Source of the DNA: Poriferisulfidus sp963668445
Lineage (GTDB): Bacteria > Pseudomonadota > Gammaproteobacteria > Poriferisulfidales > Poriferisulfidaceae
NCBI GenBank assembly: GCA_963668445.1
Contig: OY764335.1
Location: 744,001 to 808,000 of the forward strand
Reading direction: 5' to 3'
DNA: 64,000 nucleotides
Shown: piece by piece, positions 38,180-47,348 of the stretch
Numbering within the stretch: the stretch's first letter is position 1
Layout: every line of letters begins with the position of its first letter
The notes under the pieces: generated by a model
Seen by the model: the letters and a program-made list of their open reading frames with translations, nothing else
Told to the model about the DNA's origin: nothing
Databases searched by the model: none
Program-made: the position numbers and the translations under genes

Positions 38180-40732
38180 TCAATGATCGCCGTCGTCCAG
38201 TCGCTTTAACTGGTAAAGCTGCTCTAGCGCTTCGCGGGGTGACAGGCGGTCCGGGTCGATGTCGCGGAGGTGCTCCAGCACCGGCGCGGCTGGCGAGGCG
38301 AACAGGTCGGGCTGCGGGCTGCTTCGCGCCCAGCGCCGGGTGCTGTCGTCTTCCAACTCCAGGAGATGCGCTTGCGCTTGGCGGATGACGTCCGGAGGGA
38401 TGCCTGCCAGACGCGCCACCTGCAAGCCGTAGCTCTGGCTGGCCGGGCCGTCCCTGACGGCGTGAAGGAACACGATCTGCTGCGCGTGCGTGGCCGCTTC
38501 CAGATGCAAGTTGACGACGCCGGGCAGGCGGTCGGCCAGCTGCGTCAGTTCGAAGTAGTGCGTGGCGAAGAGCGTGAAGGAAGCGTTGCGGGTGGCGAGA
38601 TGCTCGGCGCAGCTCAGTGCCAGCGCCAAGCCGTCGAAGGTGCTGGTGCCGCGCCCGATCTCGTCCATGAGCACCAGGCTGCAATCGGTGGCGTTGTGCA
38701 AGATGCTGGCGGCTTCCGTCATTTCGATCATGAACGTCGAACGGCCGGAGCCCAGATCGTCCGAAGCGCCGATGCGCGTGAAGATGCGGTCGACGGGCCC
38801 GATGCGGGCGCGCCGGGCCGGGACATGGCTGCCGATGCAGGCCATCAGTACGATCAGGGCCGTCTGCCGCATGTAGGTGGATTTGCCGCCCATGTTGGGG
38901 CCGGTGATGAGCAGCAGGCGGCGCTGGTCGCCGAGCATGGCGTCGTTCGGTACGAATGGCTCGTCCAGGACCTGTTCGATGACCGGGTGCCGCCCCGCCT
39001 CGATTTCAATGCCGGGACGGTCGGACAGTTCCGGGGCGCAGTACTGGCGGGTGCGGGCGCATTCGGCGAAGCAGGCCAGCACGTCCAGTTCCGCCAGTGC
39101 CAGAGCGACGCGCTTGAAAGGCTCCAGATGCGACGCCATCTCTTCCAGAAGCTGCCGGTAGAGGTGCTTTTCCCGCTCTAGGGCGCGGGCATGGGCACTG
39201 AGGATGCGGTCTTCGAATTCCTTGAGTTCGGGCGTGATGTAGCGCTCCACGTTTTTGAGGGTTTGGCGGCGGCGGTAATGGCCTGGAACCCGTTCGGCCT
39301 GGGTGCGCGGCACTTCGATGTAATAGCCGTGCACGCGGTTGTAGGCGACTTTCACTTGGGCGATGCCGGTGCGTTCGCGCTCGGCGGCTTCCATGTCGAG
39401 CAGGCGGCGGTTGGCGCCTTTGGAGAGGTCTCGCGATTCGTCCAGCTCGGCATCGAAGCCCGGCGCAATGGCACCGCCGTCGCGGATGGTGGCCGGCGGG
39501 TTCTCGACGAGGGCTTGGCGCAGGCGCTCGGCCACGTCCGGCATGGTCTGCAGCCGTGCGCAAAAGGATTCGAATTCGATCGCATCGATCTGCAGCAGCA
39601 GAGCCTGAAAATCCGGCAGGTGCTGCAAGGTTCGGCCAAGCCCAGCCAGATCGCGAGGCGAAGCGCTGCGTAGCGCAAGGCGTGCGACGACCCGTTCGAT
39701 GTCGAACATCTTCGTCAGCTTCTCGCGCAAGGCAGTGCAGTGGTCGCGGTCCTGCAGGCAGGCGACGACCCGGTGCCGCACCGCCAGCGTATCCCGGTCG
39801 CGAAGCGGCGTTTGCACCCAACGGTTGAGGCAGCGCCGCCCCATGGCGGTGACGGTCTGATCCAGCACGCCCAGAAGGCTGTGGCGGGCATCGCCGGAGA
39901 AGGTGCGCTCCAGTTCCAGATTGCGGCGGGTGGCGGCATCCAGGAAGATATGCGCCTCGCGCCGTTCGCGCTGCAGCGTCGTGATATGCGGCAGTGCTGC
40001 CTGCTGCGTCTCTTGGGCGTAGTAGATCAGGGCGCCGGCTGCGGCAATCGCCGCGGGCACGTCTTCGCAGTCGAAGCCGGCCAGATCATGCGTGCCCAGT
40101 TGCTGGCACAGCAGGCGGCGTGCGGTCGCGGCATCGAAATGCCAATCGGCCAGCGGCTGCCAATGCGCACTGCTCCAGTCGAGCGGCGGATAGGATTCCG
40201 GGTGCAGGATTTCGGCCGGCTGCAAACGCTCCAGTTCGGCCAGCAGTTCTTCCGGTGCTTGCAGTTCCATGGTGGTCAGCCGGCCGGAACTCAGGTTCAG
40301 GCTGGCCAGCCCGGTCGGCGTTCCCGGCAAAAGCGCGAGCAGCAGGGTGTCGCGGGCGGCATCCAGCAGTTCGTCCTCGATTAGTGTGCCTGGCGTGACG
40401 ATGCGGGTGACCCGCCGCTCCATCGGCCCCCGGCCAGAAGGCTTGTCGCCGATTTGCTCGCACACGGCTGCCGAGACGCCGAGTTTTGCAAGCCGGGCCA
40501 GATAGGCATCGAGCGAGACGACCGGCACGCCGGCCATGGGAATCGGATTGCCGCCCGAACGGCCGCGTTCGGTCAGCGTGATGTCGAGAAGTTTGGAGGC
40601 GCGCTTGGCATCGTCGAAGAACAGTTCGTAAAAGTCGCCCATCCGGTAGAGCAACAAATGTTCCGAGTGTTGCGCTTTGATTTCCAAGTATTGGCGCATG
40701 ATCGGAGTGTGCTGGTCTTGGGGGGATGGCAT
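38180..40732 (-). CDS. mutS: DNA mismatch repair protein MutS
   Basis: The 850-residue protein recognises mismatches and starts MutL/MutH-type repair. The mismatch-binding Phe-x-Glu is Phe34 and Glu36 in YRMGDFYELFFDDA. The ATPase domain contains the Walker A TGPNMGGKSTYMRQTALI, then DDLGSGRSTFMIEM, LVLMDEIGRGTSTFDG and LFATHYFELTQL. Length matches E. coli MutS (853). It heads a minus-strand run with the VWA protein, lipoprotein, arsC and wrbA. The C-terminal tail keeps a short tetramerisation-like segment (DPDRLSPREALEQLYQLKRL). Confidence 0.97.
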   Translation of the reverse strand: MPSPQDQHTPIMRQYLEIKAQHSEHLLLYRMGDFYELFFDDAKRASKLLDITLTERGRSGGNPIPMAGVPVVSLDAYLARLAKLGVSAAVCEQIGDKPSGRGPMERRVTRIVTPGTLIEDELLDAARDTLLLALLPGTPTGLASLNLSSGRLTTMELQAPEELLAELERLQPAEILHPESYPPLDWSSAHWQPLADWHFDAATARRLLCQQLGTHDLAGFDCEDVPAAIAAAGALIYYAQETQQAALPHITTLQRERREAHIFLDAATRRNLELERTFSGDARHSLLGVLDQTVTAMGRRCLNRWVQTPLRDRDTLAVRHRVVACLQDRDHCTALREKLTKMFDIERVVARLALRSASPRDLAGLGRTLQHLPDFQALLLQIDAIEFESFCARLQTMPDVAERLRQALVENPPATIRDGGAIAPGFDAELDESRDLSKGANRRLLDMEAAERERTGIAQVKVAYNRVHGYYIEVPRTQAERVPGHYRRRQTLKNVERYITPELKEFEDRILSAHARALEREKHLYRQLLEEMASHLEPFKRVALALAELDVLACFAECARTRQYCAPELSDRPGIEIEAGRHPVIEQVLDEPFVPNDAMLGDQRRLLLITGPNMGGKSTYMRQTALIVLMACIGSHVPARRARIGPVDRIFTRIGASDDLGSGRSTFMIEMTEAASILHNATDCSLVLMDEIGRGTSTFDGLALALSCAEHLATRNASFTLFATHYFELTQLADRLPGVVNLHLEAATHAQQIVFLHAVRDGPASQSYGLQVARLAGIPPDVIRQAQAHLLELEDDSTRRWARSSPQPDLFASPAAPVLEHLRDIDPDRLSPREALEQLYQLKRLDDGDH

Positions 40733-40872
40733 TCTGGATGTGGGGCGCCCGCCATGCTGAATTCGCTTCCCCTATTGTGGCAGGTTTTTTGAGGAATGGC
40801 GGCGAAGTGCGGAAATCCGGGCGGATGGCCTTGCGGTGCTTGAGTCCGGAGGCTCGCGGAGGCGTCGCCGGC

Positions 40873-40902
40873 TTGGCTGGCGGGCGCGGATTCGCGTACA
40901 AT
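40873..40902 (+). promoter_or_regulatory. Candidate sigma-70 promoter for pncC-recA
   Basis: TTGGCT (40873-40878) and TACAAT (40897-40902) are separated by 18 nt, ending 81 nt before the pncC ATG in the 250-nt spacer divergent from mutS. The pair fits sigma-70 spacing. Confidence 0.45.
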
Positions 40903-40983
40903 CCGGATTCCGGATTTCTGCCGCGCCTGTCTTTCTTCGGCGCACCTGCCATAGCTTGGAAGGCGGTTTGGTCGGCGAAGGCA

Positions 40984-41502
40984 ATGCCGGATGCCCATAT
41001 GCTGCCCGATTCCATTTCCGATGCCCAACTGCTAGCCGCTGCCGATGCGCTGGCGCATTATTGCCGGACGCATGGCTTGCGCATCGTGGCGGCAGAATCG
41101 TGCACTGGCGGCTGGCTGGCGCGATGCTGCACCGATCTGCCGGGAAGTTCGGATTGGTTCGAATGCGGCTGGGTGGCGTACAGCAACGCAGCAAAGAGCC
41201 GGCTGCTGGGAGTGGCGCCGGAACTCATTGAGCAGGCGGGGGCCGTGTCGCAGGAGACGGTGGAGGCGATGGCCGCCGGGGCGCTGGAACGCACCGGCGG
41301 CGACCGGGCTTGCGCGATCAGCGGCGTCGCGGGACCTGGAGGAGGCACGCCGCGCACTCCTGTCGGGTGCATATGGTTTGCGTTCCTGTGCCGTGGAGGC
41401 GAGCCGACAAGCGAACGGCAGGTCTTTTCCGGCACACGCGAGTCGGTTCGATGCCAGGCGGTGTTGCATGCTTTGCGCCGCCTAGGCCAGGATTGGGCAT
41501 GA
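40984..41502 (+). CDS. pncC: Nicotinamide-nucleotide amidohydrolase (CinA C-terminal domain)
   Basis: The 172-residue protein is the stand-alone CinA C-terminal domain. PncC deamidates NMN to NaMN, recycling the pyridine nucleotide released by NAD-dependent DNA ligase. Family motifs: IVAAESCTGGWLARCC, the Ser/Cys-rich catalytic loop; WVAYSNAAKSRLLGV; and CAISGVAGPGGGTPRTPVGCIWFAF. The frame is open further upstream, but ATG 40984 is the first with a sensible N-terminus. It is the usual first gene of the recA block in Gammaproteobacteria. Confidence 0.9.
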   Translation: MPDAHMLPDSISDAQLLAAADALAHYCRTHGLRIVAAESCTGGWLARCCTDLPGSSDWFECGWVAYSNAAKSRLLGVAPELIEQAGAVSQETVEAMAAGALERTGGDRACAISGVAGPGGGTPRTPVGCIWFAFLCRGGEPTSERQVFSGTRESVRCQAVLHALRRLGQDWA

Positions 41503-41623
41503 AATCGGCCTGCGGGCATGCTGCATTGGCGCAGGCGGCCCGCATAGGGCCCTCCCGAATTATGGAATAATAGGCGGGCTGAGGAATCGGAGCCGCGACA
41601 CACTCAAGGAGATTGCGGACATT

Positions 41624-42682
41624 ATGGACAAGGATCGGAAAAAAGCACTGGAGGCGGCTCTCGGACAGATTGAACGCCAATACGGCAAGGGTGCCGTCAT
41701 GCGCTTCGGCGAGGGCGTCGCCGTGCCTGAGGTTGAGGTCGTTTCGACGGGTTCGCTGGCATTGGACGCGGCTCTCGGCATCGGCGGCCTGCCGCGCGGT
41801 CGCGTCGTGGAAATCTACGGCTCGGAGTCGTCCGGCAAGACTACGCTGGCGTTGCACGTGGTGGCGAATTGCCAGAAGGAGGGCGGGACGGCAGCCTTCA
41901 TCGATGCGGAGCATGCCTTGGATCCGGCTTATGCGGCCAATCTGGGCGTACAGGTTGACGATTTGCTGCTCTCGCAGCCGGACCATGGCGAGCAAGCGAT
42001 GGAGATCGCCGACACGCTCGTCAATTCCGGTGCCGTCGACCTGATCGTGGTGGATTCGGTTGCGGCACTGACGCCGAGGGCGGAACTGGAAGGCGGCATG
42101 GGCGACAGCCATATGGGCTTGCACGCCCGGCTCATGTCGCAGGCGCTGCGGAAGCTGGCGGGCAACATCAAGCGTTCCAACACGCTGGTCATCTTCATCA
42201 ATCAGCTGCGAATGAAAATCGGCGTGATGTTCGGTAATCCGGAGACGACGACCGGCGGCAATGCGCTCAAGTTCTATGCCTCGGTGCGGCTCGACATCCG
42301 TCGCGTGGGCGCCACCAAGAAGGGCGAGGAGGTGACCGGCCATGAAACCCGTGTGAAGGTCGTGAAGAACAAGATGGCGCCGCCGTTCAAAAAGGCGGAG
42401 TTCGAGATACGCTACGGCGAAGGCATTAGCCGCCTTTCGGAACTGCTGCTTCTGGGCGTGGAGCATGGCCTGTTGCAGAAGTCGGGCGCCTGGTACAGCT
42501 ATCAGAGCGAACGCATTGGGCAGGGCAAGGACAATGCACGGCTGTACCTGCAGGAGCATCCGGATGCGGCCGAGGCGTTGGAACGGAGCTTGCGCGAAGC
42601 ATTGTTGCCGGGACGCGGCGATGCGGCGGCTGACGCTGATCCGGCAGTCGGCGCGGCGGAGAATGCCGAAACCCGGGCTTGA
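41624..42682 (+). CDS. recA: Recombinase RecA
   Basis: RecA forms filaments on single-stranded DNA, performs strand exchange and triggers LexA self-cleavage. The 352-residue protein has Walker A GSESSGKTTLALH (residues 66-73 for the core), Walker B LIVVDSVAALTP, the L1 region EGGMGDSHMGLHARLMSQALRK, FINQLRMKIGVMFGNPETTTGGNALKFYAS (L2) and the Ala-rich acidic tail. AAGGAG lies 13 nt before the ATG. No CTGT-N8-ACAG LexA box was seen in the 121-nt upstream spacer. The recX gene overlaps its last 20 nt. Confidence 0.98.
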   Translation: MDKDRKKALEAALGQIERQYGKGAVMRFGEGVAVPEVEVVSTGSLALDAALGIGGLPRGRVVEIYGSESSGKTTLALHVVANCQKEGGTAAFIDAEHALDPAYAANLGVQVDDLLLSQPDHGEQAMEIADTLVNSGAVDLIVVDSVAALTPRAELEGGMGDSHMGLHARLMSQALRKLAGNIKRSNTLVIFINQLRMKIGVMFGNPETTTGGNALKFYASVRLDIRRVGATKKGEEVTGHETRVKVVKNKMAPPFKKAEFEIRYGEGISRLSELLLLGVEHGLLQKSGAWYSYQSERIGQGKDNARLYLQEHPDAAEALERSLREALLPGRGDAAADADPAVGAAENAETRA

Positions 42683-43115
42683 CGCGGTGCAGCAGGCTAC
42701 CCGGCTGCTGGCGCGGCGCGAGCATTCACGGCATGAATTGCGCGGCAAGCTTCGGGCCTGCGGCCATACGGCGGAAGCCATTGAGGCGGCGCTGGAGGCC
42801 TTGCGCGGGCAGGGTATGCAAAGCGACCGGCGCTTCGCGGAAGCTTGCGCCCGCTCGCTGGCGGAGCGCGGCTACGGCAGCCGGCGCGTCGGGCATGAAT
42901 TGCGTCGGCGCGGCGTGGCGTCGGAATTGGCAGGCGAACTGGAGCGGCAGGCGCGGCATCAAGATCTGACGCAGGCGGTTGCAGCTTTGCAGCGCAAGAC
43001 CCGGGCGCGGCCTCTGGAACGCATGCCGCTGCTTCGGTTTCTGGCCAGCCGAGGCTATCCGGAGGCGGTCGCCGTGCAGGCAACGGACGCATGGCTGCGG
43101 GGGGGGAGGGCCTGA
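42663..43115 (+). CDS. recX: Regulatory protein RecX
   Basis: RecX binds RecA filaments and limits their growth. The ATG at 42663 lies inside the end of recA and gives 150 residues. The RecX helical repeats are visible: ATRLLARREHSRHELRGKL, then RFAEACARSLAERGYGSRRVGHELRRRGV and the third repeat RMPLLRFLASRGYPEAV. The overlap with recA means its translation is probably coupled and limited. It ends 3 nt before alaS. Confidence 0.92.
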   Translation: MPKPGLDAVQQATRLLARREHSRHELRGKLRACGHTAEAIEAALEALRGQGMQSDRRFAEACARSLAERGYGSRRVGHELRRRGVASELAGELERQARHQDLTQAVAALQRKTRARPLERMPLLRFLASRGYPEAVAVQATDAWLRGGRA

Positions 43116-43118
43116 GCC

Positions 43119-45704
43119 ATGAAGCAAAGTCGCGAAATCCGGCAGGAGTTTCTGGATTATTTCGCCGCCCGCGATCATGCGGTCGTGCCGTCGAGCCCAT
43201 TGATTCCAGGCAATGATCCAAGTTTGCTGTTCACCAACGCCGGCATGGTGCAGTTCAAGGATGTCTTTCTGGGGCGCGAAACCCGTACGCCGCCGCGGGC
43301 GGTCAGTGCGCAGCGTTGCTTGCGCGCCGGCGGCAAGCATAACGATCTGGAGAACGTCGGCTACACGTTCCGGCATCACACGTTCTTCGAGATGCTCGGA
43401 AACTTCAGTTTCGGCGACTATTTCAAGCAGGAAGCCATCCACTACTGCTGGGAATTTCTGACGCAGACGCTGGCGCTGCCGCCGGAGCGGCTGTGGGTCT
43501 CGGTGTATCAGGACGACAACGAAGCCGAGCGCATTTGGCGCGAGGAAGTGGGCATCGCACCGGCGCGCTTGGCGCGGTTGGGCGAGGAGGAGAATTTCTG
43601 GTCGATGGGGGACACCGGGCCGTGCGGGCCTTGTTCGGAGGTGTATTGGGATCATGGCGAAGCGCTGCCGGGTGCGCCGCTGGGCCAAGGCGACGGCGGC
43701 GATCGGTTTGTGGAAATCTGGAATCTGGTGTTCATGCAGTACCGCCGCGAGGCCGACGGCAGCATGGAGCCGCTGCCGAAGCCGTCGGTGGACACCGGCA
43801 TGGGCTTGGAACGCATTGCAGCCGTGCTGCAGGGCGTGCACGACAACTACCGCACCGATCTGTTTGCGCCGCTGCTCCAGATGGCTTCGGAACTGGCCCC
43901 GGAGCCGCAACCGGCATCGCTGAATGTCGTTGCCGACCACATTCGGGCGAGTTGCTTCCTGATGGCGGACGGCGTGCTGCCGTCCAATGAGGGGCGCGGC
44001 TACGTGCTGCGCCGCATCATCCGCCGGGCGCTGCGGCATGGGAGCAAGATGGGTCTGACGGAACCGTTCTTCCACCGGCTGGCGGCGCCGCTGGCGGAAG
44101 TGATGGGCGAGGCCTGTCCGGACCTTGCAGAAGCCCAGGACGCCATCGAGCAGGCCTTGCTGCAGGAGGAGGAGCGGTTCGCACAGACGTTGCAGACGGG
44201 TCTGAAAGTGCTGGACGAGGGGTTGGCGCAGATGCGCGGCAAGACGATTTCCGGCGAGCTGGCCTTCCTGTTGTACGACACGTACGGGTTCCCGCTGGAT
44301 TTGACGCAGGACATTGCCCGGGAGCGCGGCCTGAGCGTGGATGCGGAAGACTACGAGCGGCGGATGGATGCGCAGCGCGACCGTGCTCGCGAGACCGCGC
44401 AGTTCGCGGTGGATTACGCCCAGTTGGAGAGCGTGGCGCAGGACGGGCGCTTCAGCGGCTACGAGCGGCTGGAGCAGGAAAGCACGGTCGTTGCGCTGTA
44501 CGCGGACGGCCGCGACGTACAGGCGGTCGAGGCGAATACGGATGCGGTCGTCGTGTTGTCGGAGACGCCGTTCTATGCAGAGTCGGGCGGCCAGCTTGGC
44601 GATACCGGTTGGCTGCGCAGTGCCGCGGGCGCCTTCGAAGTGCGCGATACGCAAAAGCATGGCCAGGCGCATCTGCATCTGGGCCGCATGCGCGAAGGAC
44701 GCCTGCAAGTCGGCGAGACGCTGGCGGTGCAGGTCGATATCGAGCGCCGTCGGTCGCTAATGCTGAACCATTCGGCGACGCATCTGATGCACGCGGCGCT
44801 GCGCGAGATTTTGGGTTCGCATGTGGTGCAGAAAGGCTCTTTGGTCGCGCCGGATCGCCTGCGCTTCGATTTTGCGCATCCGCAGCCGGTCGCTGTGGCC
44901 GAACTGCGGCGCATTGAGGAGCGGGTCAATGCGGCCATCCGGCAAAACGATGCGGTCGAGGCGCAGGTGATGCCGCATCGGGAAGCCATGCATGCGGGGG
45001 CGCTGGCGTTCTTCGGCGACAAGTACGGCGACGAGGTGCGGGTGTTGCGGATGGGCGATTTTTCGATGGAACTGTGCGGCGGCACGCATGTCGGGCGAAC
45101 CGGGGATATCGGCTTTTTCCGCATTGTGAGCGAATCCGGCATTGCTTCGGGCGTGCGCCGCATCGAAGCCGTGACGGGCGCGACGGCGCATCGCCGCGTG
45201 TTGGAGCAGCAGGAGCTTCTGGAGCAGGCGGCGGCGCTGATTCGGGCGACGCCGGATACGTTCCATGCAAAGCTTGAGCGCTGGGTGGAACAGCATCAGG
45301 CGCTTGAAAAGGAGCTGGGGCGCTTGCAGAGCCGCCAGACGCATGCGGCCGGCAGAGAACTGGAGCAGCAGGCCGTGGAGGTCGACGGCATCAAGGTTTT
45401 GGGAGCGCAGGTGGAAGCCGATCCCAAGGCCATGCGCGGCATGCTGGATGCGTTGAAGGAGCGTTTGGGCAGCGCGGCGATCGTGCTGGCTTCGGTCAAG
45501 GACGGCAAAGTGATGCTGGTGGCCGGCGTGACGGCGAATCAGACCGGCCGCGTGCGTGCGGGTGATCTGGTCAATGCGGTGGCGGCGCGAATCGGCGGCA
45601 AGGGCGGCGGCCGTCCGGACATGGCGCAGGCGGGCGGCGGCGATCCGAATATCCTACCGGAGGCGTTGAAGGCGGTTCCGCAATGGGTGCGCGAGCAGCT
45701 GTGA
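43119..45704 (+). CDS. alaS: Alanine--tRNA ligase
   Basis: The 861-residue enzyme charges tRNA-Ala and hydrolyses mis-acylated Ser/Gly-tRNA. The class II motifs start with EIRQEFLDYFAARDH and PLIPGNDPSLLFTNAGMVQFKD, followed by RCLRAGGKHNDLENVG and RHHTFFEMLGNFSFGDYFK. The editing domain zinc ligands are HSATHLMHAALRE and CGGTHVGRTGDIGFFRI. The C-terminal domain ends GGGRPDMAQAGGGDPNILPEA. All domains are intact. Confidence 0.97.
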   Translation: MKQSREIRQEFLDYFAARDHAVVPSSPLIPGNDPSLLFTNAGMVQFKDVFLGRETRTPPRAVSAQRCLRAGGKHNDLENVGYTFRHHTFFEMLGNFSFGDYFKQEAIHYCWEFLTQTLALPPERLWVSVYQDDNEAERIWREEVGIAPARLARLGEEENFWSMGDTGPCGPCSEVYWDHGEALPGAPLGQGDGGDRFVEIWNLVFMQYRREADGSMEPLPKPSVDTGMGLERIAAVLQGVHDNYRTDLFAPLLQMASELAPEPQPASLNVVADHIRASCFLMADGVLPSNEGRGYVLRRIIRRALRHGSKMGLTEPFFHRLAAPLAEVMGEACPDLAEAQDAIEQALLQEEERFAQTLQTGLKVLDEGLAQMRGKTISGELAFLLYDTYGFPLDLTQDIARERGLSVDAEDYERRMDAQRDRARETAQFAVDYAQLESVAQDGRFSGYERLEQESTVVALYADGRDVQAVEANTDAVVVLSETPFYAESGGQLGDTGWLRSAAGAFEVRDTQKHGQAHLHLGRMREGRLQVGETLAVQVDIERRRSLMLNHSATHLMHAALREILGSHVVQKGSLVAPDRLRFDFAHPQPVAVAELRRIEERVNAAIRQNDAVEAQVMPHREAMHAGALAFFGDKYGDEVRVLRMGDFSMELCGGTHVGRTGDIGFFRIVSESGIASGVRRIEAVTGATAHRRVLEQQELLEQAAALIRATPDTFHAKLERWVEQHQALEKELGRLQSRQTHAAGRELEQQAVEVDGIKVLGAQVEADPKAMRGMLDALKERLGSAAIVLASVKDGKVMLVAGVTANQTGRVRAGDLVNAVAARIGGKGGGRPDMAQAGGGDPNILPEALKAVPQWVREQL

Positions 45705-45711
45705 GGACGAC

Positions 45712-46932
45712 ATGAGCCTTTGGATCCAGAAGTACGGCGGCACCTCGGTCGGCGCGACCGAAAAGATCATGGCCATCGCGGAGCGTCTGGCCGAGCAGCA
45801 CCGCCAAGGGCACCAACTGGTCGTCGTGCTGTCGGCGATGGGCGGCGAGACCGACCACTTGCTGAATCTGGCGCGGCAAGTGCACCCGCAGCCGTCCGGC
45901 CGCGAACTGGATCTGCTGCTGTCGTCCGGCGAGCGCATCAGCGTGGCGTTGCTGGCGCTGGCGCTGATGGCATGCGATTGCCCGGCGGCGGCTCTGACCG
46001 GGCGGCAGGCCGGCATTCTTACCGAGGCGCAGCCGAATCGGGCCCGCATCCGGGAAATCGACAGCGCGAAGCTGCGCGGCTGGCTGGATCGCGGGCACGT
46101 GGCGGTTGTGGCCGGATTTCAAGGGATGGACGAATCCGGACAGGTTACGACGCTGGGTCGCGGCGGTTCGGATACGACGGCAGTGGCGTTGGCGGCCGCC
46201 CTGAAAGCGGACGAATGCCGCATCTATACGGACGTGGAGGGCGTGTATACCGCAGATCCACGCTTGGAGCCGCAGGCGCGTCGACTGGAGCATCTGACGT
46301 ACGAGGAAATGCTGGAAATGTCCGGTTTGGGCGCCCGCGTCCTGCAGTTGCGCTCCGTGCTGTTCGCGGAAAAGTACAATGTGCCCTTGCGGGTGCTGTC
46401 TGCCTTCGGGCCGGGGCCCGGGACATTGATTTCACAGGAGGCAGAAGACATGGAGCAGGCCGCCATTGCCGGCATCGCGCATAATCGCGATGAGGCGCAA
46501 TTGACCATGACGGGCGTACCGGACACGCCGGGCGTCGCTGCCCGCATCTTGGGGCCGATCGCCGAGGCCGGCATTGAAGTCGACATGATCGTGCAGAATG
46601 TCGGCCGCGATGGGGACGCGGACTTTACGTTCACGGTGCATCGCAACGATTACGCTCGGGCGCTGGAGGTCATGCAAGTCATCGGACGGGAACTGCGCGC
46701 GCGAGAGACGCGCGGCAACCGCGACATCGTCAAGGTGTCCCTAGTCGGCGTCGGTATGCGGTCGCATGCTGGAATCGCAAGCCGCATGTTTCGGGCGCTG
46801 GCGGACAAGGGCGTGAATATTTCGATGATTTCTACCTCGGAAATCAAGATTTCCATCGTGGTGGAAGAGTCGCTGCTGGAGACTTGCGTGCGGGCGTTGC
46901 ATCAAGAGTTCGATCTTGGACAGACCGAATAG
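45712..46932 (+). CDS. lysC: Aspartate kinase
   Basis: LysC phosphorylates aspartate, the entry to lysine, threonine, methionine and diaminopimelate. The 406-residue protein begins WIQKYGGTSVGATEKI (catalytic Lys), with GRGGSDTTAVALAAALKADECRIYTDVEGVYTADPR, and two ACT domains near 265-330 and 345-400 that bind feedback effectors. It is a monofunctional, alpha/beta-type aspartokinase. Placement between alaS and csrA occurs in Pseudomonas and other relatives. An internal start for a small beta subunit may exist, as in other members, but I cannot fix it here. Confidence 0.95.
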   Translation: MSLWIQKYGGTSVGATEKIMAIAERLAEQHRQGHQLVVVLSAMGGETDHLLNLARQVHPQPSGRELDLLLSSGERISVALLALALMACDCPAAALTGRQAGILTEAQPNRARIREIDSAKLRGWLDRGHVAVVAGFQGMDESGQVTTLGRGGSDTTAVALAAALKADECRIYTDVEGVYTADPRLEPQARRLEHLTYEEMLEMSGLGARVLQLRSVLFAEKYNVPLRVLSAFGPGPGTLISQEAEDMEQAAIAGIAHNRDEAQLTMTGVPDTPGVAARILGPIAEAGIEVDMIVQNVGRDGDADFTFTVHRNDYARALEVMQVIGRELRARETRGNRDIVKVSLVGVGMRSHAGIASRMFRALADKGVNISMISTSEIKISIVVEESLLETCVRALHQEFDLGQTE

Positions 46933-46941
46933 TGGTACACT
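46916..46941 (+). promoter_or_regulatory. Possible promoter for csrA at the lysC end
   Basis: TTGGAC (46916-46921) and TACACT (46936-46941) have only 14 nt between them, shorter than ideal. It lies 43 nt before the csrA ATG. An alternative -10 TATGTT at 46949 lacks a -35. Confidence 0.3.
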
Positions 46942-46983
46942 GCTCCAGTATGTTGAGCGGATGTCTCGAACGGGAGTAGGCGC

Positions 46984-47184
46984 ATGCTGATTCTGACGCG
47001 CAAAGTGAACGAGTCGCTCGTAATCGGCGATAATGTCACCATAACGGTGTTGGAAGTGCGTGGCGGGCAAGTGCGCATCGGAATCGATGCGCCGCGCGAA
47101 GTGCAGGTGTACCGCAAGGAAATTAAGCTGGATGAGAAAGCGCGCCACCGATACCAGGACAAGCACCAGAAAGCGGACAGTTGA
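46984..47184 (+). CDS. csrA: Carbon storage regulator CsrA (RsmA)
   Basis: The 66-residue RNA-binding dimer controls translation by binding GGA motifs in mRNA leaders. The sequence MLILTRKVNESLVIGD, VTVLEVRGGQVRIGIDAP-like core and EVQVYRKEIKLDEKA are diagnostic, with the RNA-contact Leu4 and Arg44 region intact. GGGAGTAG precedes the ATG. tRNA-Ser(GCT) follows 2 nt after the stop codon, so both are probably on one transcript, as in many Gammaproteobacteria. Confidence 0.97.
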   Translation: MLILTRKVNESLVIGDNVTITVLEVRGGQVRIGIDAPREVQVYRKEIKLDEKARHRYQDKHQKADS

Positions 47185-47186
47185 TC

Positions 47187-47277
47187 GGAGAGGTGGCTGA
47201 GTGGCTGAAAGCGCTCCCCTGCTAAGGGAGTATGGGCTGATACCCCATCGAGGGTTCGAATCCCTCCCTCTCCGCCA
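47187..47277 (+). tRNA. tRNA-Ser (anticodon GCT)
   Basis: The 91-nt class II tRNA starts GGAGAGG and ends CCTCTCCGCCA. The anticodon stem-loop CTCCC-CTGCTAA-GGGAG gives anticodon GCT; a long variable arm precedes the T arm GGTTCGAATCC. It is 2 nt after the csrA stop. Its 3' part is identical to that of tRNA-Ser(GGA) at 4540-4630. No integrase or duplicated 3' end follows, so it is not an occupied attachment site. Confidence 0.97.
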
Positions 47278-47348
47278 CGCCTGTGCGCAGCCATGCACGG
47301 GTGCGGCCCCTCAGGCTCGGACGGCCTTTGCGCCGGGCGGAGGTTCGC

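Noticed and set aside
38160..38684. N-terminal extension of the VWA-protein frame
   Set aside because: It lies inside the end of mutS and is a frame shadow; the ATG at 38159 gives a sensible start.
42726..44708. A 660-codon minus-strand open frame opposite recX and alaS
   Set aside because: Antisense shadow with Arg/His/Gln-rich translation; the plus strand carries alaS with all motifs.
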